Of a stretch of DNA of 64,000 nucleotides, positions 52,301 through 62,593 are shown one piece after another; positions within the stretch are counted from its first letter, which is position 1, and every line of letters starts with the position of its first letter. The stretch is from Burkholderiaceae bacterium (GTDB taxonomy: Bacteria > Pseudomonadota > Gammaproteobacteria > Burkholderiales > Burkholderiaceae_D). The stretch lies in NCBI GenBank assembly GCA_018261755.1, contig JAGTRJ010000001.1:95936-159935 (forward strand), read 5' to 3'. The notes below the pieces were generated by a model. It was given only the letters and a program-made list of their open reading frames with translations, did not search any database and had not been told where the DNA came from. A program made the translations under genes and the position numbers.

Positions 52301-55021
52301 ATGGAGGGCGCGCCAGTTGCCCGGCTGCAGGATGTCAGCCTGCAATATGGCGACATCACTGCGCTGCAGCAGATCAGGCTCGATTTGCCGGCCAGCGGCA
52401 TGGTGGCGCTGATCGGGCCGGACGGCGTCGGCAAATCGTCGCTGTTGGCGCTCGTGGCCGGCGCACGCAAAATCCAGTCCGGGCAAGTCGAAGTGCTGGG
52501 CGAAGATATCGGCAACCGTCACATCCGCGCGCGGCTGCAACCGCGCATCGCCTACATGCCGCAAGGGCTGGGCAAGAACCTCTATCCGACGCTGTCAGTA
52601 TCCGAGAACCTCGATTTTTTCGGCCGCCTGTTCGGCCAGGATGGCGACGAGCGCAAGCGCCGCATTGACCAGCTGACCACCGCCACCGGCCTGCACCCGT
52701 TTCTGGATCGTCCGGCCGGCAAACTCTCAGGCGGCATGAAACAAAAGCTCGGCCTGTGCTGCGCGCTGATCCACGACCCTGATCTGCTGATTCTGGATGA
52801 GCCGACCACAGGCGTCGATCCGCTGTCGCGGCGCCAGTTCTGGGAATTGATCGACGCCATCCGCGCACAGCGCCCCGGCATGAGCGTGCTGGTCGCGACC
52901 GCCTACATGGAAGAAGCCGAGCGTTTCGACTGGCTGGTGGCGATGAACGACGGCCGCGTGATCGGCACCGGCACCGCGGCCGAACTGAAGACGCAATCGG
53001 CCAGCGCCACGCTGGAAGAGGCGTTCATCCGTCTGCTGCCGGAAGAACAGCGGCGTGAACACGCGGAACTGGTGATCCCGCCGCGCATCGCCGGCGACCA
53101 CGACTGGGCGATCGAGGCGGAAGGGCTGACGCAGCGTTTCGGCGATTTCACCGCGGTCGACCATGTCAGCTTCAACATTGCCAAGGGCGAAATTTTCGGC
53201 TTTCTCGGCTCGAACGGCTGCGGCAAGACCACGACCATGAAAATGCTGACCGGCCTGTTGCCGCCGACCGAAGGCCGTTCGCGCCTGTTTGGCGTGCCGC
53301 TGGATGCGGACAATCTGGAAACGCGCAAGCAGGTCGGATACATGTCGCAATCGTTTTCGCTCTATGGCGAACTGACGGCCGCGCAAAACCTCGATCTGCA
53401 TGCGCGGCTGTTCCACCTGCCGCCGGAAAAACTGGCCGAACGCATACCGGCGCTAATCGAACGCTTCAGCCTCGAACCGTATCTGCAGATGCCAGCCGCC
53501 AACCTGCCGCTCGGCATCCGGCAGCGGCTGTCGCTGGCAGTGGCAGTGGTACATGAACCCAAGCTGCTGATTCTGGACGAGCCGACTTCCGGCGTCGATC
53601 CGATTGCGCGCGACCAGTTCTGGCAGCTGCTGGTCGAACTGTCGCGCGAACAGAGCGTGACCATCTTCATCTCGACCCACTTCATGAACGAAGCCGAGCG
53701 TTGCGACCGCATTTCGCTGATGCATGCCGGCCAGGTGCTGGCCAGCGATACGCCGGATGCGCTCAAAGCACAGAAAGGCGTCGCCACGCTGGAAGATGCG
53801 TTCATCGCCTTCCTCGAAGACGTGGCTGGCAAGAGCGCGCCGCCGCAAATGCAGGTCGCCACGCCGGTTGCCGCTGCCACGCCGCATTTCACGCCGTTCA
53901 GCCTCAAGCGCCTGTTCGGTTATGCCTACCGCGAAACGCTGGAACTGCGGCGCGACGCCATCCGGCTGGCGTTTGCCCTGCTCGGCTCGGTGCTGATGAT
54001 GTCGGTGCTCGGCTATGGCGTGTCGATGGATGTGCAGGATTTGCGCTTCGCGGTCTACGATCAGGATCAGTCGCCGGAATCGCGCGCCTACATCGAAAAC
54101 ATCGCCGGCTCGCGCTATTTCCTGCAACAGAAACCGATTCACGACAGCGCCGAACTGGAACGGCGGATGCACTCGGGCGAACTCACGGTCGCGCTCGAAA
54201 TCCCGCCGAATTTTGGCCGCGACCTGCGCCGCAACCGCAACCCGGAAATTGCCGCCTGGGTTGATGGCGCGATGCCGTTTCGCGGCGAAACCACTCTCGG
54301 ATACGTGCGCGGCCTGCACCAGCAATACCTACTCGATCTGATCACGACCGCAACCGGCACCACGCCCAAGCTGATGCCGACCGACATCGCGCTGCGCTAC
54401 CGCTACAATCAGGATTTCCGCAGCATCTACGCGATGGTACCGGCGGTAATTCCGCTGCTGCTGGTATTCATCCCGGCCATCCTGATGGCGCTGGGCGTGG
54501 TGCGCGAAAAGGAACTCGGCTCGATCACTAACCTGTACGTAACGCCGGTATCGCGGCTGGAATTCTTGCTCGGCAAGCAGTTACCGTACATCGCGGTCGC
54601 GATGTTCAGCTATTTCTGCCTGTGCGCGCAGGCGGTGTGGATGTTCGACGTGCCCATCAAGGGCAGCTTCGCGGTGATGACGCTGGGCGCGCTGCTGTAC
54701 GTCACCGCCACCACCGGCATCGGCCTGTTGATTTCCACCTTCACCAAAACGCAGATTGCCGCGCTGTTCGGCACCGCGCTATTGACGATGCTGCCAGCGG
54801 TGCAGTTTTCCGGGCTGACCACGCCAGTGGCGTCGCTGGTCGGCGCTGCCTACTGGATCGGGCAGTTTTTTCCGGCAACCTATTTTCTGGTCATCAGCCG
54901 TGGCGTGTTCACCAAGGCACTGGGTTTTACCGACCTGATCTGGCATCTGGTCGCGCTGGCAGCGTTCATTCCGGCGCTGACGCTAATCACGCTGGCATTG
55001 CTGCAAAAGCAGGAAAAATAG
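52301..55021 (+). CDS. rbbA: RbbA-type fused ABC transporter (two ATPase domains plus permease)
   Basis: The 906-residue protein has a first ATPase (Walker [10 protein letters not shown], signature [11 protein letters not shown], Walker [14 protein letters not shown]) at about residues 1-230. A second ATPase (GSNGCGKTT, the atypical signature [25 protein letters not shown]) lies at about 265-500. An ABC-2-type permease with six membrane segments occupies about 545-905. The second signature lacks the LSGG, so it may hydrolyse poorly. In Escherichia coli RbbA is ribosome-associated and this operon is linked to export. It is 2 bases after the HlyD-type gene. Confidence 0.9.
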   Translation: MEGAPVARLQDVSLQYGDITALQQIRLDLPASGMVALIGPDGVGKSSLLALVAGARKIQSGQVEVLGEDIGNRHIRARLQPRIAYMPQGLGKNLYPTLSVSENLDFFGRLFGQDGDERKRRIDQLTTATGLHPFLDRPAGKLSGGMKQKLGLCCALIHDPDLLILDEPTTGVDPLSRRQFWELIDAIRAQRPGMSVLVATAYMEEAERFDWLVAMNDGRVIGTGTAAELKTQSASATLEEAFIRLLPEEQRREHAELVIPPRIAGDHDWAIEAEGLTQRFGDFTAVDHVSFNIAKGEIFGFLGSNGCGKTTTMKMLTGLLPPTEGRSRLFGVPLDADNLETRKQVGYMSQSFSLYGELTAAQNLDLHARLFHLPPEKLAERIPALIERFSLEPYLQMPAANLPLGIRQRLSLAVAVVHEPKLLILDEPTSGVDPIARDQFWQLLVELSREQSVTIFISTHFMNEAERCDRISLMHAGQVLASDTPDALKAQKGVATLEDAFIAFLEDVAGKSAPPQMQVATPVAAATPHFTPFSLKRLFGYAYRETLELRRDAIRLAFALLGSVLMMSVLGYGVSMDVQDLRFAVYDQDQSPESRAYIENIAGSRYFLQQKPIHDSAELERRMHSGELTVALEIPPNFGRDLRRNRNPEIAAWVDGAMPFRGETTLGYVRGLHQQYLLDLITTATGTTPKLMPTDIALRYRYNQDFRSIYAMVPAVIPLLLVFIPAILMALGVVREKELGSITNLYVTPVSRLEFLLGKQLPYIAVAMFSYFCLCAQAVWMFDVPIKGSFAVMTLGALLYVTATTGIGLLISTFTKTQIAALFGTALLTMLPAVQFSGLTTPVASLVGAAYWIGQFFPATYFLVISRGVFTKALGFTDLIWHLVALAAFIPALTLITLALLQKQEK

Positions 55022-55033
55022 GCAGGAGATGCG

Positions 55034-56179
55034 ATGAACGACAATACAAGCCGCCATCGGCTAACCAACATCTACCGCCTCGGCATCAAGGAATTGCGCA
55101 GCCTGTGGGCCGACAAGGTGCTGCTGATCCTGATTTGCTGGGCCTTCACCGGCGCGATTTATGCCGCCTCGGTCGGCGTATCGCAGGAATTGCGCAACGC
55201 GCCGGTAGCGGTGGTGGATGAAGACCAGTCGCCGCTGTCAAAACGACTGATTGGCGCGCTCACGCCGCCGTATTTCAACCCACCGGACGTGATTGCGTTC
55301 GACAAAATAGACCCGGCGATGGATCAGGGGCGCTACACGTTTTCGATCGTAATACCGGTCAATTTCCAGCGCGACCTGCAGGCCGGACGGCGGCCAACGA
55401 TACAGGTCAATATCGATGCCACGCAGATGAGCCAATCGTTCATCGGCGCCAGTTACATCCAGAGCATTTTCGCCGGTGAACTGAACGAATACCTGACCGG
55501 GCGGCGCGACACCGGCAACCTACCGATCAACCTTGTTTCGCGCGCCCGCTTCAACCCGAACCTGACCGGCTTCTGGTTCGGCGGCGTAATGGAAACCATC
55601 AGCAGCATCACGATGCTGACCATCATCCTGGTCGGCGCCGCCTTCATCCGCGAGCGCGAGCATGGCACGCTCGAACATCTACTGGTGATGCCGCTGTCGC
55701 CATTTGAAATCATGATGGCGAAAATCTGGGCCAACAGCCTAGTGGTACTGATCGGCGCCAGCGTCGGACTGACCATCGTCATCCAGTGCATCCTGAAAGT
55801 GCCGATTGCCGGTTCGGTGCCGCTGTTTTTGTGCGGCGCGGCGCTGTACATGTTTTCCGCCGCCTCGATCGGCATCTTCCTCGGCACGATTGCGAGATCG
55901 ATGCCGCAGCTCGGCCTGCTGATCATTCTGGCGATTATTCCGCTACAACTGCTCTCTGGCGGCGTCACGCCGCGTGAGAGCATGCCTGAGGTTGTGCAGA
56001 TGATCATGCTGGGCGCGCCAACCACTTATTTCGTGCGGCTGGCACAGGGCATCCTGTACCGCGGCGCGGGGCTCGATACCGTCTGGCCGGATTTTCTGGC
56101 GATGACCGGCGTCGGCATGATGTTTTTCGTCGCCGCCATCGCGCGCTTCCGGCAATCGGTGACGCAGACGCAAGCCTGA
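55034..56179 (+). CDS. yhhJ: ABC-2-type permease (YhhJ-like)
   Basis: The 381-residue permease has an N-terminal membrane segment (DKVLLILICWAFTGAIYAAS), a large periplasmic domain (about residues 45-180) and five further membrane segments (including ISSITMLTIILVGAAFI, PQLGLLIILAIIPLQLLSGG and FLAMTGVGMMFFVAAIARF). It pairs with the fused RbbA-like component to form a heteromeric exporter. It begins 12 bases after rbbA, behind GGAG. The exported substrate is not known. Confidence 0.88.
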   Translation: MNDNTSRHRLTNIYRLGIKELRSLWADKVLLILICWAFTGAIYAASVGVSQELRNAPVAVVDEDQSPLSKRLIGALTPPYFNPPDVIAFDKIDPAMDQGRYTFSIVIPVNFQRDLQAGRRPTIQVNIDATQMSQSFIGASYIQSIFAGELNEYLTGRRDTGNLPINLVSRARFNPNLTGFWFGGVMETISSITMLTIILVGAAFIREREHGTLEHLLVMPLSPFEIMMAKIWANSLVVLIGASVGLTIVIQCILKVPIAGSVPLFLCGAALYMFSAASIGIFLGTIARSMPQLGLLIILAIIPLQLLSGGVTPRESMPEVVQMIMLGAPTTYFVRLAQGILYRGAGLDTVWPDFLAMTGVGMMFFVAAIARFRQSVTQTQA

Positions 56180-56238
56180 ACCAGCATGCTGCCATTTCCT
56201 GCTAGCATTTTCGGTTTCACCATCCGCCAGTTACTCGC

Positions 56239-57672
56239 ATGAATTTCATTCCGCGCGCGCCAACTCTCGATGCACTGGAAAACCGCTTCGGTGCGCGCTA
56301 CAAGTGGATGGCGCTGCTGACGGTGGCTTTCGGCAGCGTAGCCGCCGTGCTGTCCACCACCAGCTTCAATGTTGCCATTCCGACCCTGATGCGCGAGTTC
56401 GGTCTCGGTCAGGACAAAATCCAGTGGGCGCTCACCGGCTTCATGGCGGCGATGACCGTTTCGATGCTGCCCACGCCCTGGCTGCTCGATCGCTTTGGCT
56501 TTCGCCGCTGTTTTCTGGCCATCGTGCTGTTGCTGGCCGGCGCCAGCGTGGCCGGCAGCATGGCCAGCAATTTTTCATTTCTGGTGTTCACCCGCATCCT
56601 GCAAGGCGCGGCAGCAGGCATGCTGCAACCATTTGGCATGCTGACGGTCATGCGCACCTTTCCGCCGGAAATTCAGGGCCGTGCGACCGGCATCCTGTCG
56701 TTCAGCATCGTGTTCGCGCCAGCAGTTGCGCCAGCGCTGGGCGGTGTGCTGCTCGATCATTTCGGCTGGGAAGCCATTTTCCTGATCAACCTGCCGATGT
56801 GCATGATCGCCAGCGTTGCCGCGCTATACCTGATGCCGCAGCCGCAGGAACTGAAATCTGCGCCGTTTGACTGGTTTGGCGTGGCGCTGCTCGGACTAGC
56901 GGCTCTAGCCAGTGTCGAGGGCGTGAGCAGCCTGCATGATAATGGCGTGCAATCCTGGTGGACGCTGCTGTTTCTCGCTGGCACGCTGATACCGATGGGA
57001 TGGTTCATCCATCATGCCAACCGGGCCGAGCATCCTATCGTCCGACTTGATCTGTTCCACGACCGCGCCTTTTCGATCGGCATACTCGTTTCACTGGCTT
57101 ACGGTTTTGGCATTTATGCCTCGACCTACCTCATTCCGGTGTTCCTGCAAAACGCGCTCGGCTTTTCCGCTACCGTGGCTGGTCTGGCACTACTGCCCGC
57201 CGGCATCACGCTGGCACTCATGCTGCCGGTGGCCGGCCACATGGCAGACCGCTACCCACCAAGGTTGCTGACGATGGGCGGACTGGGCCTGTTCTGCCTG
57301 TCGTTTTTGCTGCTAGCATTCAGGGGCATCGGCATCAGCTACTTCGAACTGGTCGGCGTCACCATGCTCGGACGTTTCGGGCTGGCGATGATCCTGCCTT
57401 CGCTCACGCTGGCCACGCTGCGCGGCATGAAACCGCACCAGCTCGGCCAATCGTCGATGGTCATCAGCTACACCCGGCAAATCGGCGGCGTGTTCGGCAT
57501 CGCTATTTCCGCCGTGTTTCTTGAATGGCGCGCTTTCGTGCATGGCGCAAGCGCAACTGCAACTTCATCCTCCTACTCGGAAACCTTCCTGCTGCTGGCA
57601 GCCGCGTTCGCCATCGCCTTTGTGGCGACCATAGGGATGAAGCACAAACCGGCACAGACTGCCCCGCGCTGA
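56239..57672 (+). CDS. DHA2-type MFS drug/proton antiporter
   Basis: The 477-residue protein with about 14 membrane segments starts MNFIPRAPTLDALENRF and has the MFS motif in MTVSMLPTPWLLDRFGFRRC after TM2, and motif C-like GIL-SIVFAPAVAPALGGVL in TM5, typical of 14-TM DHA2 exporters (EmrB-like). No EmrA-type fusion partner is adjacent, although the YhiI-type gene lies four genes upstream in its own unit. It probably exports hydrophobic or cationic compounds; the substrate is unknown. Confidence 0.88.
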   Translation: MNFIPRAPTLDALENRFGARYKWMALLTVAFGSVAAVLSTTSFNVAIPTLMREFGLGQDKIQWALTGFMAAMTVSMLPTPWLLDRFGFRRCFLAIVLLLAGASVAGSMASNFSFLVFTRILQGAAAGMLQPFGMLTVMRTFPPEIQGRATGILSFSIVFAPAVAPALGGVLLDHFGWEAIFLINLPMCMIASVAALYLMPQPQELKSAPFDWFGVALLGLAALASVEGVSSLHDNGVQSWWTLLFLAGTLIPMGWFIHHANRAEHPIVRLDLFHDRAFSIGILVSLAYGFGIYASTYLIPVFLQNALGFSATVAGLALLPAGITLALMLPVAGHMADRYPPRLLTMGGLGLFCLSFLLLAFRGIGISYFELVGVTMLGRFGLAMILPSLTLATLRGMKPHQLGQSSMVISYTRQIGGVFGIAISAVFLEWRAFVHGASATATSSSYSETFLLLAAAFAIAFVATIGMKHKPAQTAPR

Positions 57673-57688
57673 TTTGCCCCGTTTTCCT

Positions 57689-57718
57689 CGTTGACGCAAA
57701 TTTTCATCCGGGACTACA
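57689..57718 (+). promoter_or_regulatory. Sigma-70-type promoter for the amino-acid permease
   Basis: TTGACG (57689-57694) and TACAAT (57713-57718) with an 18-bp spacer, 37 bases before the ATG. This is one of the better promoter matches in the window. Confidence 0.5.
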
Positions 57719-57754
57719 ATGCGCCGGCTAAAAATTAATTGAAAGGAAACATGC

Positions 57755-59152
57755 ATGACGCGCATCGACCGGATGCTGGCAGAAGAACAGCGGCACGAAG
57801 CCCGTGATCTCGAACGCGGACTGAAGGAACGCCATATCCGGCTGATCGCGCTCGGCGGCGCCATCGGCGTCGGTCTGTTTCTCGGCTCGGCCAAAGCCAT
57901 CCATCAGGCCGGGCCGGGGCTGATTCTGAGCTATATGATTGCCGGCATCGCGGTGTTTTTCACCATGCGCGCACTGGGCGAACTGCTGCTGCACCGCCCT
58001 GTCGCCGGTTCGTTTGCCACCTATGCGGAAGAATATGTCGGCCCCTGGGCCGGCTTTTTCACCGGCTGGACCTACTGGTTCATGTGGCTGGTTGTCGGCA
58101 TGGCCGAGCTGACCGCCATCGGCATGTACATCCACTACTGGTTCCCGGAAATCCCGCAATGGGTGCCGGCGCTGATCGCGCTAATTATTCTTACCGCGGC
58201 CAACCTGATTGCGGTCAAACTGTTTGGCGAATTCGAGTTCTGGTTCTCGATGATCAAGATTGTCACCATCTTGGCGATGATCCTGATCGGTCTGGCCATT
58301 ATTGTGTTCGGCCTGGGCGATCTGGGCGCCAGCGCCAGCTTTTCGAATCTGTGGAAACATGGCGGCTTCTCACCTGTCGGCACGCTGGGGGTCCTGCTGA
58401 CGGTGCAGATTGCCTGTTTCTCCTATACCGGCATCGAACTCATCGGCGTCACTGCCGGCGAAGTGGAAAATCCGGAAAAAGTGTTGCCGCGCGCGACCAA
58501 TGGCGTGGTCTACCGCATCCTGTTTTTCTATCTCGGCACGCTGATCATCATCATGTCGCTGGTTCCGTGGCACCAGCTCAACCCGACTGCCAGCCCGTTC
58601 GTGCAGGTGTTCGACCGTATCGGCATTCCTGCCGCCGGCGGCATCATCAATTTCGTCGTCATCACCGCTGCCGCATCGTCATGCAACAGCGGCATCTTCA
58701 GCACCGGCCGGATGCTGTACACGTTAAGCCAATTCGGGCAAGCGCCAGCCGCGCTCGGCAAGGTCAATGCGCGCCATATCCCGGCCACCGGCATCCTGAT
58801 GTCGTCCGGTTTCATGCTGATCGGCGTTCTGCTGAATTATCTGGTGCCGGAAGAAGTGTTCACCTACGTTACCAGCGTAATCACCGTCGCCGCCGTCTGG
58901 ACCTGGGTGGTCATCATCTGGTCGCACCTGAACTACCGCCGCGCGATTGCTCGCGGGCAGGCGCAGCCGGTATCGTTCCGCCTGCCGGGCGCACCGTGGT
59001 CAAACTGGTTTGTGCTGATTTTCATGCTGGGCGTGGTCTGTTCGCTGGCGCTGGAAGCCGATACCCGCGTGGCGCTGTATGTCGCGCCGTTCTGGTTCGC
59101 ATTACTGGCCGTTGGCTACCGTTTCAGCGCCAGCCGGGCACAGCCCAACTAA
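57755..59152 (+). CDS. APC-family amino-acid permease (AAT branch)
   Basis: The 465-residue, 12-segment transporter begins LKERHIRLIALGGAIGVGLFLGSAKAIHQAGPGLILSYMIAG, the hallmark N-terminus of the AAT branch (ProY, CycA, AnsP, AroP). GIELIGVTAGEVENPEKVLPRATNGVVYRILFFY and NSGIFSTGRMLY are further family signatures. The start has AAAGGAAA 8 bases upstream. The substrate within the branch (neutral or aromatic amino acids, proline, D-amino acids) cannot be assigned. It is convergent with comEC after only 5 bases. Confidence 0.88.
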   Translation: MTRIDRMLAEEQRHEARDLERGLKERHIRLIALGGAIGVGLFLGSAKAIHQAGPGLILSYMIAGIAVFFTMRALGELLLHRPVAGSFATYAEEYVGPWAGFFTGWTYWFMWLVVGMAELTAIGMYIHYWFPEIPQWVPALIALIILTAANLIAVKLFGEFEFWFSMIKIVTILAMILIGLAIIVFGLGDLGASASFSNLWKHGGFSPVGTLGVLLTVQIACFSYTGIELIGVTAGEVENPEKVLPRATNGVVYRILFFYLGTLIIIMSLVPWHQLNPTASPFVQVFDRIGIPAAGGIINFVVITAAASSCNSGIFSTGRMLYTLSQFGQAPAALGKVNARHIPATGILMSSGFMLIGVLLNYLVPEEVFTYVTSVITVAAVWTWVVIIWSHLNYRRAIARGQAQPVSFRLPGAPWSNWFVLIFMLGVVCSLALEADTRVALYVAPFWFALLAVGYRFSASRAQPN

Positions 59153-59157
59153 CGCAA

Positions 59158-61605
59158 CTAGCGCGGATGGCGTACCTGCCAGTAACGGGCATGGCTTTGC
59201 CGGTAGGCGTCAATGCGCAACGTCTGGCCAAAGTCCAGCGTAATCGCGCCTGATTCGTCGGTGCGCAGCCGTCTGGCGCCGACCGCCTCGACTCGTTGCA
59301 GCACCTCCGGCTTCGGATGGCCGTAACGGTTGCGGTAGCCTGACTGGAACAGCACCCATTGCGGCTGCACCGCCTGCACGAATGGCAGGGTTGAAGTCTT
59401 GCTGCCGCCGTGGTGCGATGCCAGCAGCACGGTCGAGCGCAGACGACTGCCCTGGCTGCCGAGCAACTCATCTTCCTGCACCCAGCCGATATCGCCCGGC
59501 AGCAGCATCGAATGCGTGCCGGCGGTGATTTTCAGCACGCAGCTGCGGTCGTTGCTTTTCCATTTCGTGCTGGCATAGCTGGCCGCTTCCGGCTGCAGCA
59601 CCTCGAACCGCACGCCATCCCAGACCCAGCTCTGCCCTGCTTCACAGCGGCTGAATTTCCTTGCCGCGCGCGCGATTTCATGGCTATCCGGAATGGATGA
59701 CAACACTTCGCCCACCGCCGTTTCCTTCAGCACCGACAATGCGCCGCCGGCATGATCGCTATCGGCGTGCGTGATCAGCATCATGTCGAGCGCATTGATG
59801 CCGCGCCCTTTCATGTACGGCAAAATCACCCGGTTGCCGCCATCGGACTCGGGCGAATAGGCCGGCCCGGCATCGACCAGCAGACGGTGCGCATGCGTTT
59901 CAACCAGCAGCGCCGAACCCTGACCGACATCGAATGCCACCACGCGCATTTCGCCCGGCAACGGTTGCGTCGGTGCGCCCAGCAGCAACGGCAGCCAGCA
60001 CGGCACGCCAAGCCAGCGCACCGGCCAGCCGCGCGGCGCCAGCATCCAGATGGTGCCTGCCAGCGCGAATCCGAACACCCACGCCGACGGCAACGGCGCC
60101 GACCAGACCGCGAATTCAAACCGACTCATCCAGCCCAGCACGACAGCCAGCCAGTCGATCAGCGCGTGCGCGCCCGACAGCAGCCAGCCGGACAATGGCG
60201 CCGGCAACACGCTGCCAAGCAAAGCCAGCGGCGTGACGATCAGGCTGACCAGAGGAATCGCGACCGCGTTCGCCAGCGGACTGATCAGCGACATTTGCCC
60301 GAACAGCAGCATCGTCAGCGGCACCAGCCCGAGCGTGACCGCATACTGCGTGCGCGCTGCTGCCCTGAGTTCGGCCAGCCAGCGCCGGGAGCGCGGCAGA
60401 TCGTCGCCTTCCGGCCTGGTGGCGCGGCCGACCGAGGCATACAGAATCACCGCCACCGCACCGAACGAGAGCCAGAAGCCTGGCCACAACACCGCCCACG
60501 GGTCGAACAGCACGGTTACGCCGAGCGCGATGGCCAGCACTTGCGACACTTGCGTGATGCGGCCAAACCACAGCGCCAGCGCCACCACCGTCAGCATGTA
60601 CAGCGTGCGTTGCGCCGGCACGCCGAAACCGGCCAGAGCGACATAGATCAGCGCCGTCAGCGCGCCCGCCAGCGCCGCCGCCTTTTGCGCCGGCAACAGC
60701 AGCGGCAATTGCGCGCGGGTGAAAAACGAGCGCCGCCACAAGGCCATCGTCAGCCCGGCCACCATGCCGGCCAGCATCGTGATGTGCAGGCCGGAGATCG
60801 AGATCAGGTGCGAGATGCCGGTGCGGTTGAACACCGCCCAGTCCGACTGGCCGATACCCCGCTGGTCGCCAACCACCAGCGCCACGATCACGGCTGCATA
60901 CGGTTTGTCCGGCAACGCGGCCACAATCCGGTCGCGCAGCCAGCCGCGTGTGCGTTCGATGGTATTGCCCACGCCAAACACGAACGCATCCAGCCGCTGG
61001 TTCGGCTGCAATACCTTGTCGTTTGCACGCACGTAACCGGTCGCGCGCAGGTTCTGGCCCAGCAGCCACGCTTCGTAATCGAAACCGTAGGGATTGGCAT
61101 TGCCGTGCGGCCGTTTCAACCGCGCGGTCAGGCGCCAGCGCTCGCCCGGACGAACCTCCGGCACCGGCGCGGCCGCGTCTGAGCCATAGCTGTTCTGCCA
61201 CGAAAGCGACACCCTGGGCGGCATATCGGCAATCTCGGCTTCGCCATCGAAAGCGCGTTCAAGCGCGAACTGGAAACGCACACCCTGTTCGAAACGGTAT
61301 GGCAGGCTGTCGATGGTGCCGACCAGCATCACATCGCGCCCTTCCCATTCTCGCGGCAATTCGTGCTGCAAGGCCTGCCACGCGAACAGCGAGGCCCAGC
61401 ACGCGCCGAACAATGCGCCAGCAACACAACGCAGCAAAACACGATGCGAACCAAAGCCCGCTTTCACCAGCCGCCAGCGCCATGCCAGACAGCAAGCCAG
61501 CAATACGCCAGCAAACAGGCATGTCAGCACCAGCGGTACCGGAAGTTCCGGTTGGAATTGCAGCCACAGCACGCCACTGACGAAACCGGCGACTGCGGCG
61601 CGCAT
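59158..61605 (-). CDS. comEC: ComEC/Rec2 DNA-uptake channel
   Basis: The 815-residue protein has N-terminal membrane segments, a DUF4131/OB-like periplasmic region (about 40-220), a multispan competence domain (about 230-510; HLISISGLHITMLAGMVAGL is diagnostic), and a C-terminal metallo-beta-lactamase domain (about 550-780: VVAFDVGQGSALLVET, LITHADSDHAGGALSVL). It transports single-stranded DNA across the inner membrane in natural transformation. The length is full for the family. It lies downstream of a tatD-family gene by 2 bases, possibly co-transcribed. Confidence 0.92.
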   Translation of the reverse strand: MRAAVAGFVSGVLWLQFQPELPVPLVLTCLFAGVLLACCLAWRWRLVKAGFGSHRVLLRCVAGALFGACWASLFAWQALQHELPREWEGRDVMLVGTIDSLPYRFEQGVRFQFALERAFDGEAEIADMPPRVSLSWQNSYGSDAAAPVPEVRPGERWRLTARLKRPHGNANPYGFDYEAWLLGQNLRATGYVRANDKVLQPNQRLDAFVFGVGNTIERTRGWLRDRIVAALPDKPYAAVIVALVVGDQRGIGQSDWAVFNRTGISHLISISGLHITMLAGMVAGLTMALWRRSFFTRAQLPLLLPAQKAAALAGALTALIYVALAGFGVPAQRTLYMLTVVALALWFGRITQVSQVLAIALGVTVLFDPWAVLWPGFWLSFGAVAVILYASVGRATRPEGDDLPRSRRWLAELRAAARTQYAVTLGLVPLTMLLFGQMSLISPLANAVAIPLVSLIVTPLALLGSVLPAPLSGWLLSGAHALIDWLAVVLGWMSRFEFAVWSAPLPSAWVFGFALAGTIWMLAPRGWPVRWLGVPCWLPLLLGAPTQPLPGEMRVVAFDVGQGSALLVETHAHRLLVDAGPAYSPESDGGNRVILPYMKGRGINALDMMLITHADSDHAGGALSVLKETAVGEVLSSIPDSHEIARAARKFSRCEAGQSWVWDGVRFEVLQPEAASYASTKWKSNDRSCVLKITAGTHSMLLPGDIGWVQEDELLGSQGSRLRSTVLLASHHGGSKTSTLPFVQAVQPQWVLFQSGYRNRYGHPKPEVLQRVEAVGARRLRTDESGAITLDFGQTLRIDAYRQSHARYWQVRHPR

Positions 61606-61607
61606 GG

Positions 61608-62411
61608 TTAGCGTGACATCAGCGCCGCCAGCCGCGGCATCGCTGCCAGCGCGTTGGCCGTGGTTGCCTGCGCCAGCGATTCCGGCGCGATACCGCGCAA
61701 GGCTGCCAGCGTCTGACCGATTTGCGGCAATACCAGCGGCGAATTGCGCTGGCCATGCAGCCAGACCGGCGCGAGGTCGGGCGCGTCGGTTTCGATCACC
61801 AGCGATTCCAGCGGCAATTCCGCTGCTAGCCGCCGCACCTGCTGCGCCCGTTCGTAGGTGCAGGTGCCGCAGAAACTGAGCTTGAAGCCGAGTTCGATGA
61901 ACGCCTGCGCCTGCTGCAGGCTACCGTTGAACGCGTGCGCGATGCCGCCGGGCGGGCGGATGCGGCGCAGGTGCTTGAGGATGGTGTCCTGCGCGCGGCG
62001 GATGTGCAGCAGCACCGGCAACTCGAATTCACGCGCCAGCTTCAGTTGCTCGACAAAGAAATGCTCCTGCCGCTCGCGCAGTGGCGAAGTGGTGTATTCG
62101 GGGATGAAGAAATCGATACCGATTTCGCCCATCGCCACCAGTTTCGGATCGGACAGCCTTGCTGCCAGCGCCTGCCGCAGTGCATCGAGGTCGGCATCGA
62201 CCGCCTGCGGCACGTACAGCGGGTGGATGCCGAGCGCGTAGCTGCAATTCGGCTGCCGCTGCGCCAGCGCCGCCACGCGGGCGAAACTGTCGTGGTCAAT
62301 CGCCGGAATCACGATCTGGCTCACGCCCAGCGCCGCCGCCTGCTGCGCCAGCGCGTCTTCGTCACCGGCGAATTCCGGCGCTTCAAGATGGCAATGGGTG
62401 TCGATCCACAT
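61608..62411 (-). CDS. TatD-family metal-dependent hydrolase
   Basis: The 267-residue TIM-barrel hydrolase has the metal motifs DTHCHLEAPEF (N-terminal), GEIGIDF, a mid HIRRAQDTIL and HAFNGSLQQA, and ESLVIETDAPDLAP. TatD-type enzymes are 3'-5' exonucleases or D-aminoacyl-tRNA/phosphoesterase-like hydrolases. It belongs to the YcfH/YjjV/TatD group, and the exact subfamily is not decided here. It sits immediately before comEC on the same strand and after the double repeat region. Confidence 0.88.
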   Translation of the reverse strand: MWIDTHCHLEAPEFAGDEDALAQQAAALGVSQIVIPAIDHDSFARVAALAQRQPNCSYALGIHPLYVPQAVDADLDALRQALAARLSDPKLVAMGEIGIDFFIPEYTTSPLRERQEHFFVEQLKLAREFELPVLLHIRRAQDTILKHLRRIRPPGGIAHAFNGSLQQAQAFIELGFKLSFCGTCTYERAQQVRRLAAELPLESLVIETDAPDLAPVWLHGQRNSPLVLPQIGQTLAALRGIAPESLAQATTANALAAMPRLAALMSR

Positions 62412-62478
62412 CGGTTTGACCTTTTGCGCGTGCTGATGGCTGCTGCACCTGCTGGAACCGGCTCCACCGCACCGGCAC

Positions 62479-62557
62479 CAACAATATACTCACCCCTGTA
62501 TTTTCAAAAAACCTCAGAAATTGTGGCGAAATTCACAAAATTTCACGCATACCCCTG
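62479..62557 (-). repeat. Dispersed hairpin repeat, copy I
   Basis: On the minus strand: AGGGGTATGCGTGAAATTTT, then CGCCACAATTTCTGAGG, then AATACAGGGGTGAGTATATT. It is one of two copies in the 308-bp gap between lolD and the tatD-family gene. Confidence 0.65.
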
Positions 62558-62593
62558 AAAATTGATGTTTTCAGCAGCCACATTTGCCGCCCC

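Noticed and set aside
59752..61182. A 476-codon open frame opposite comEC
   Set aside because: Composition (Arg/His/Gln/Pro-rich) and lack of any motif show it is a shadow of comEC.
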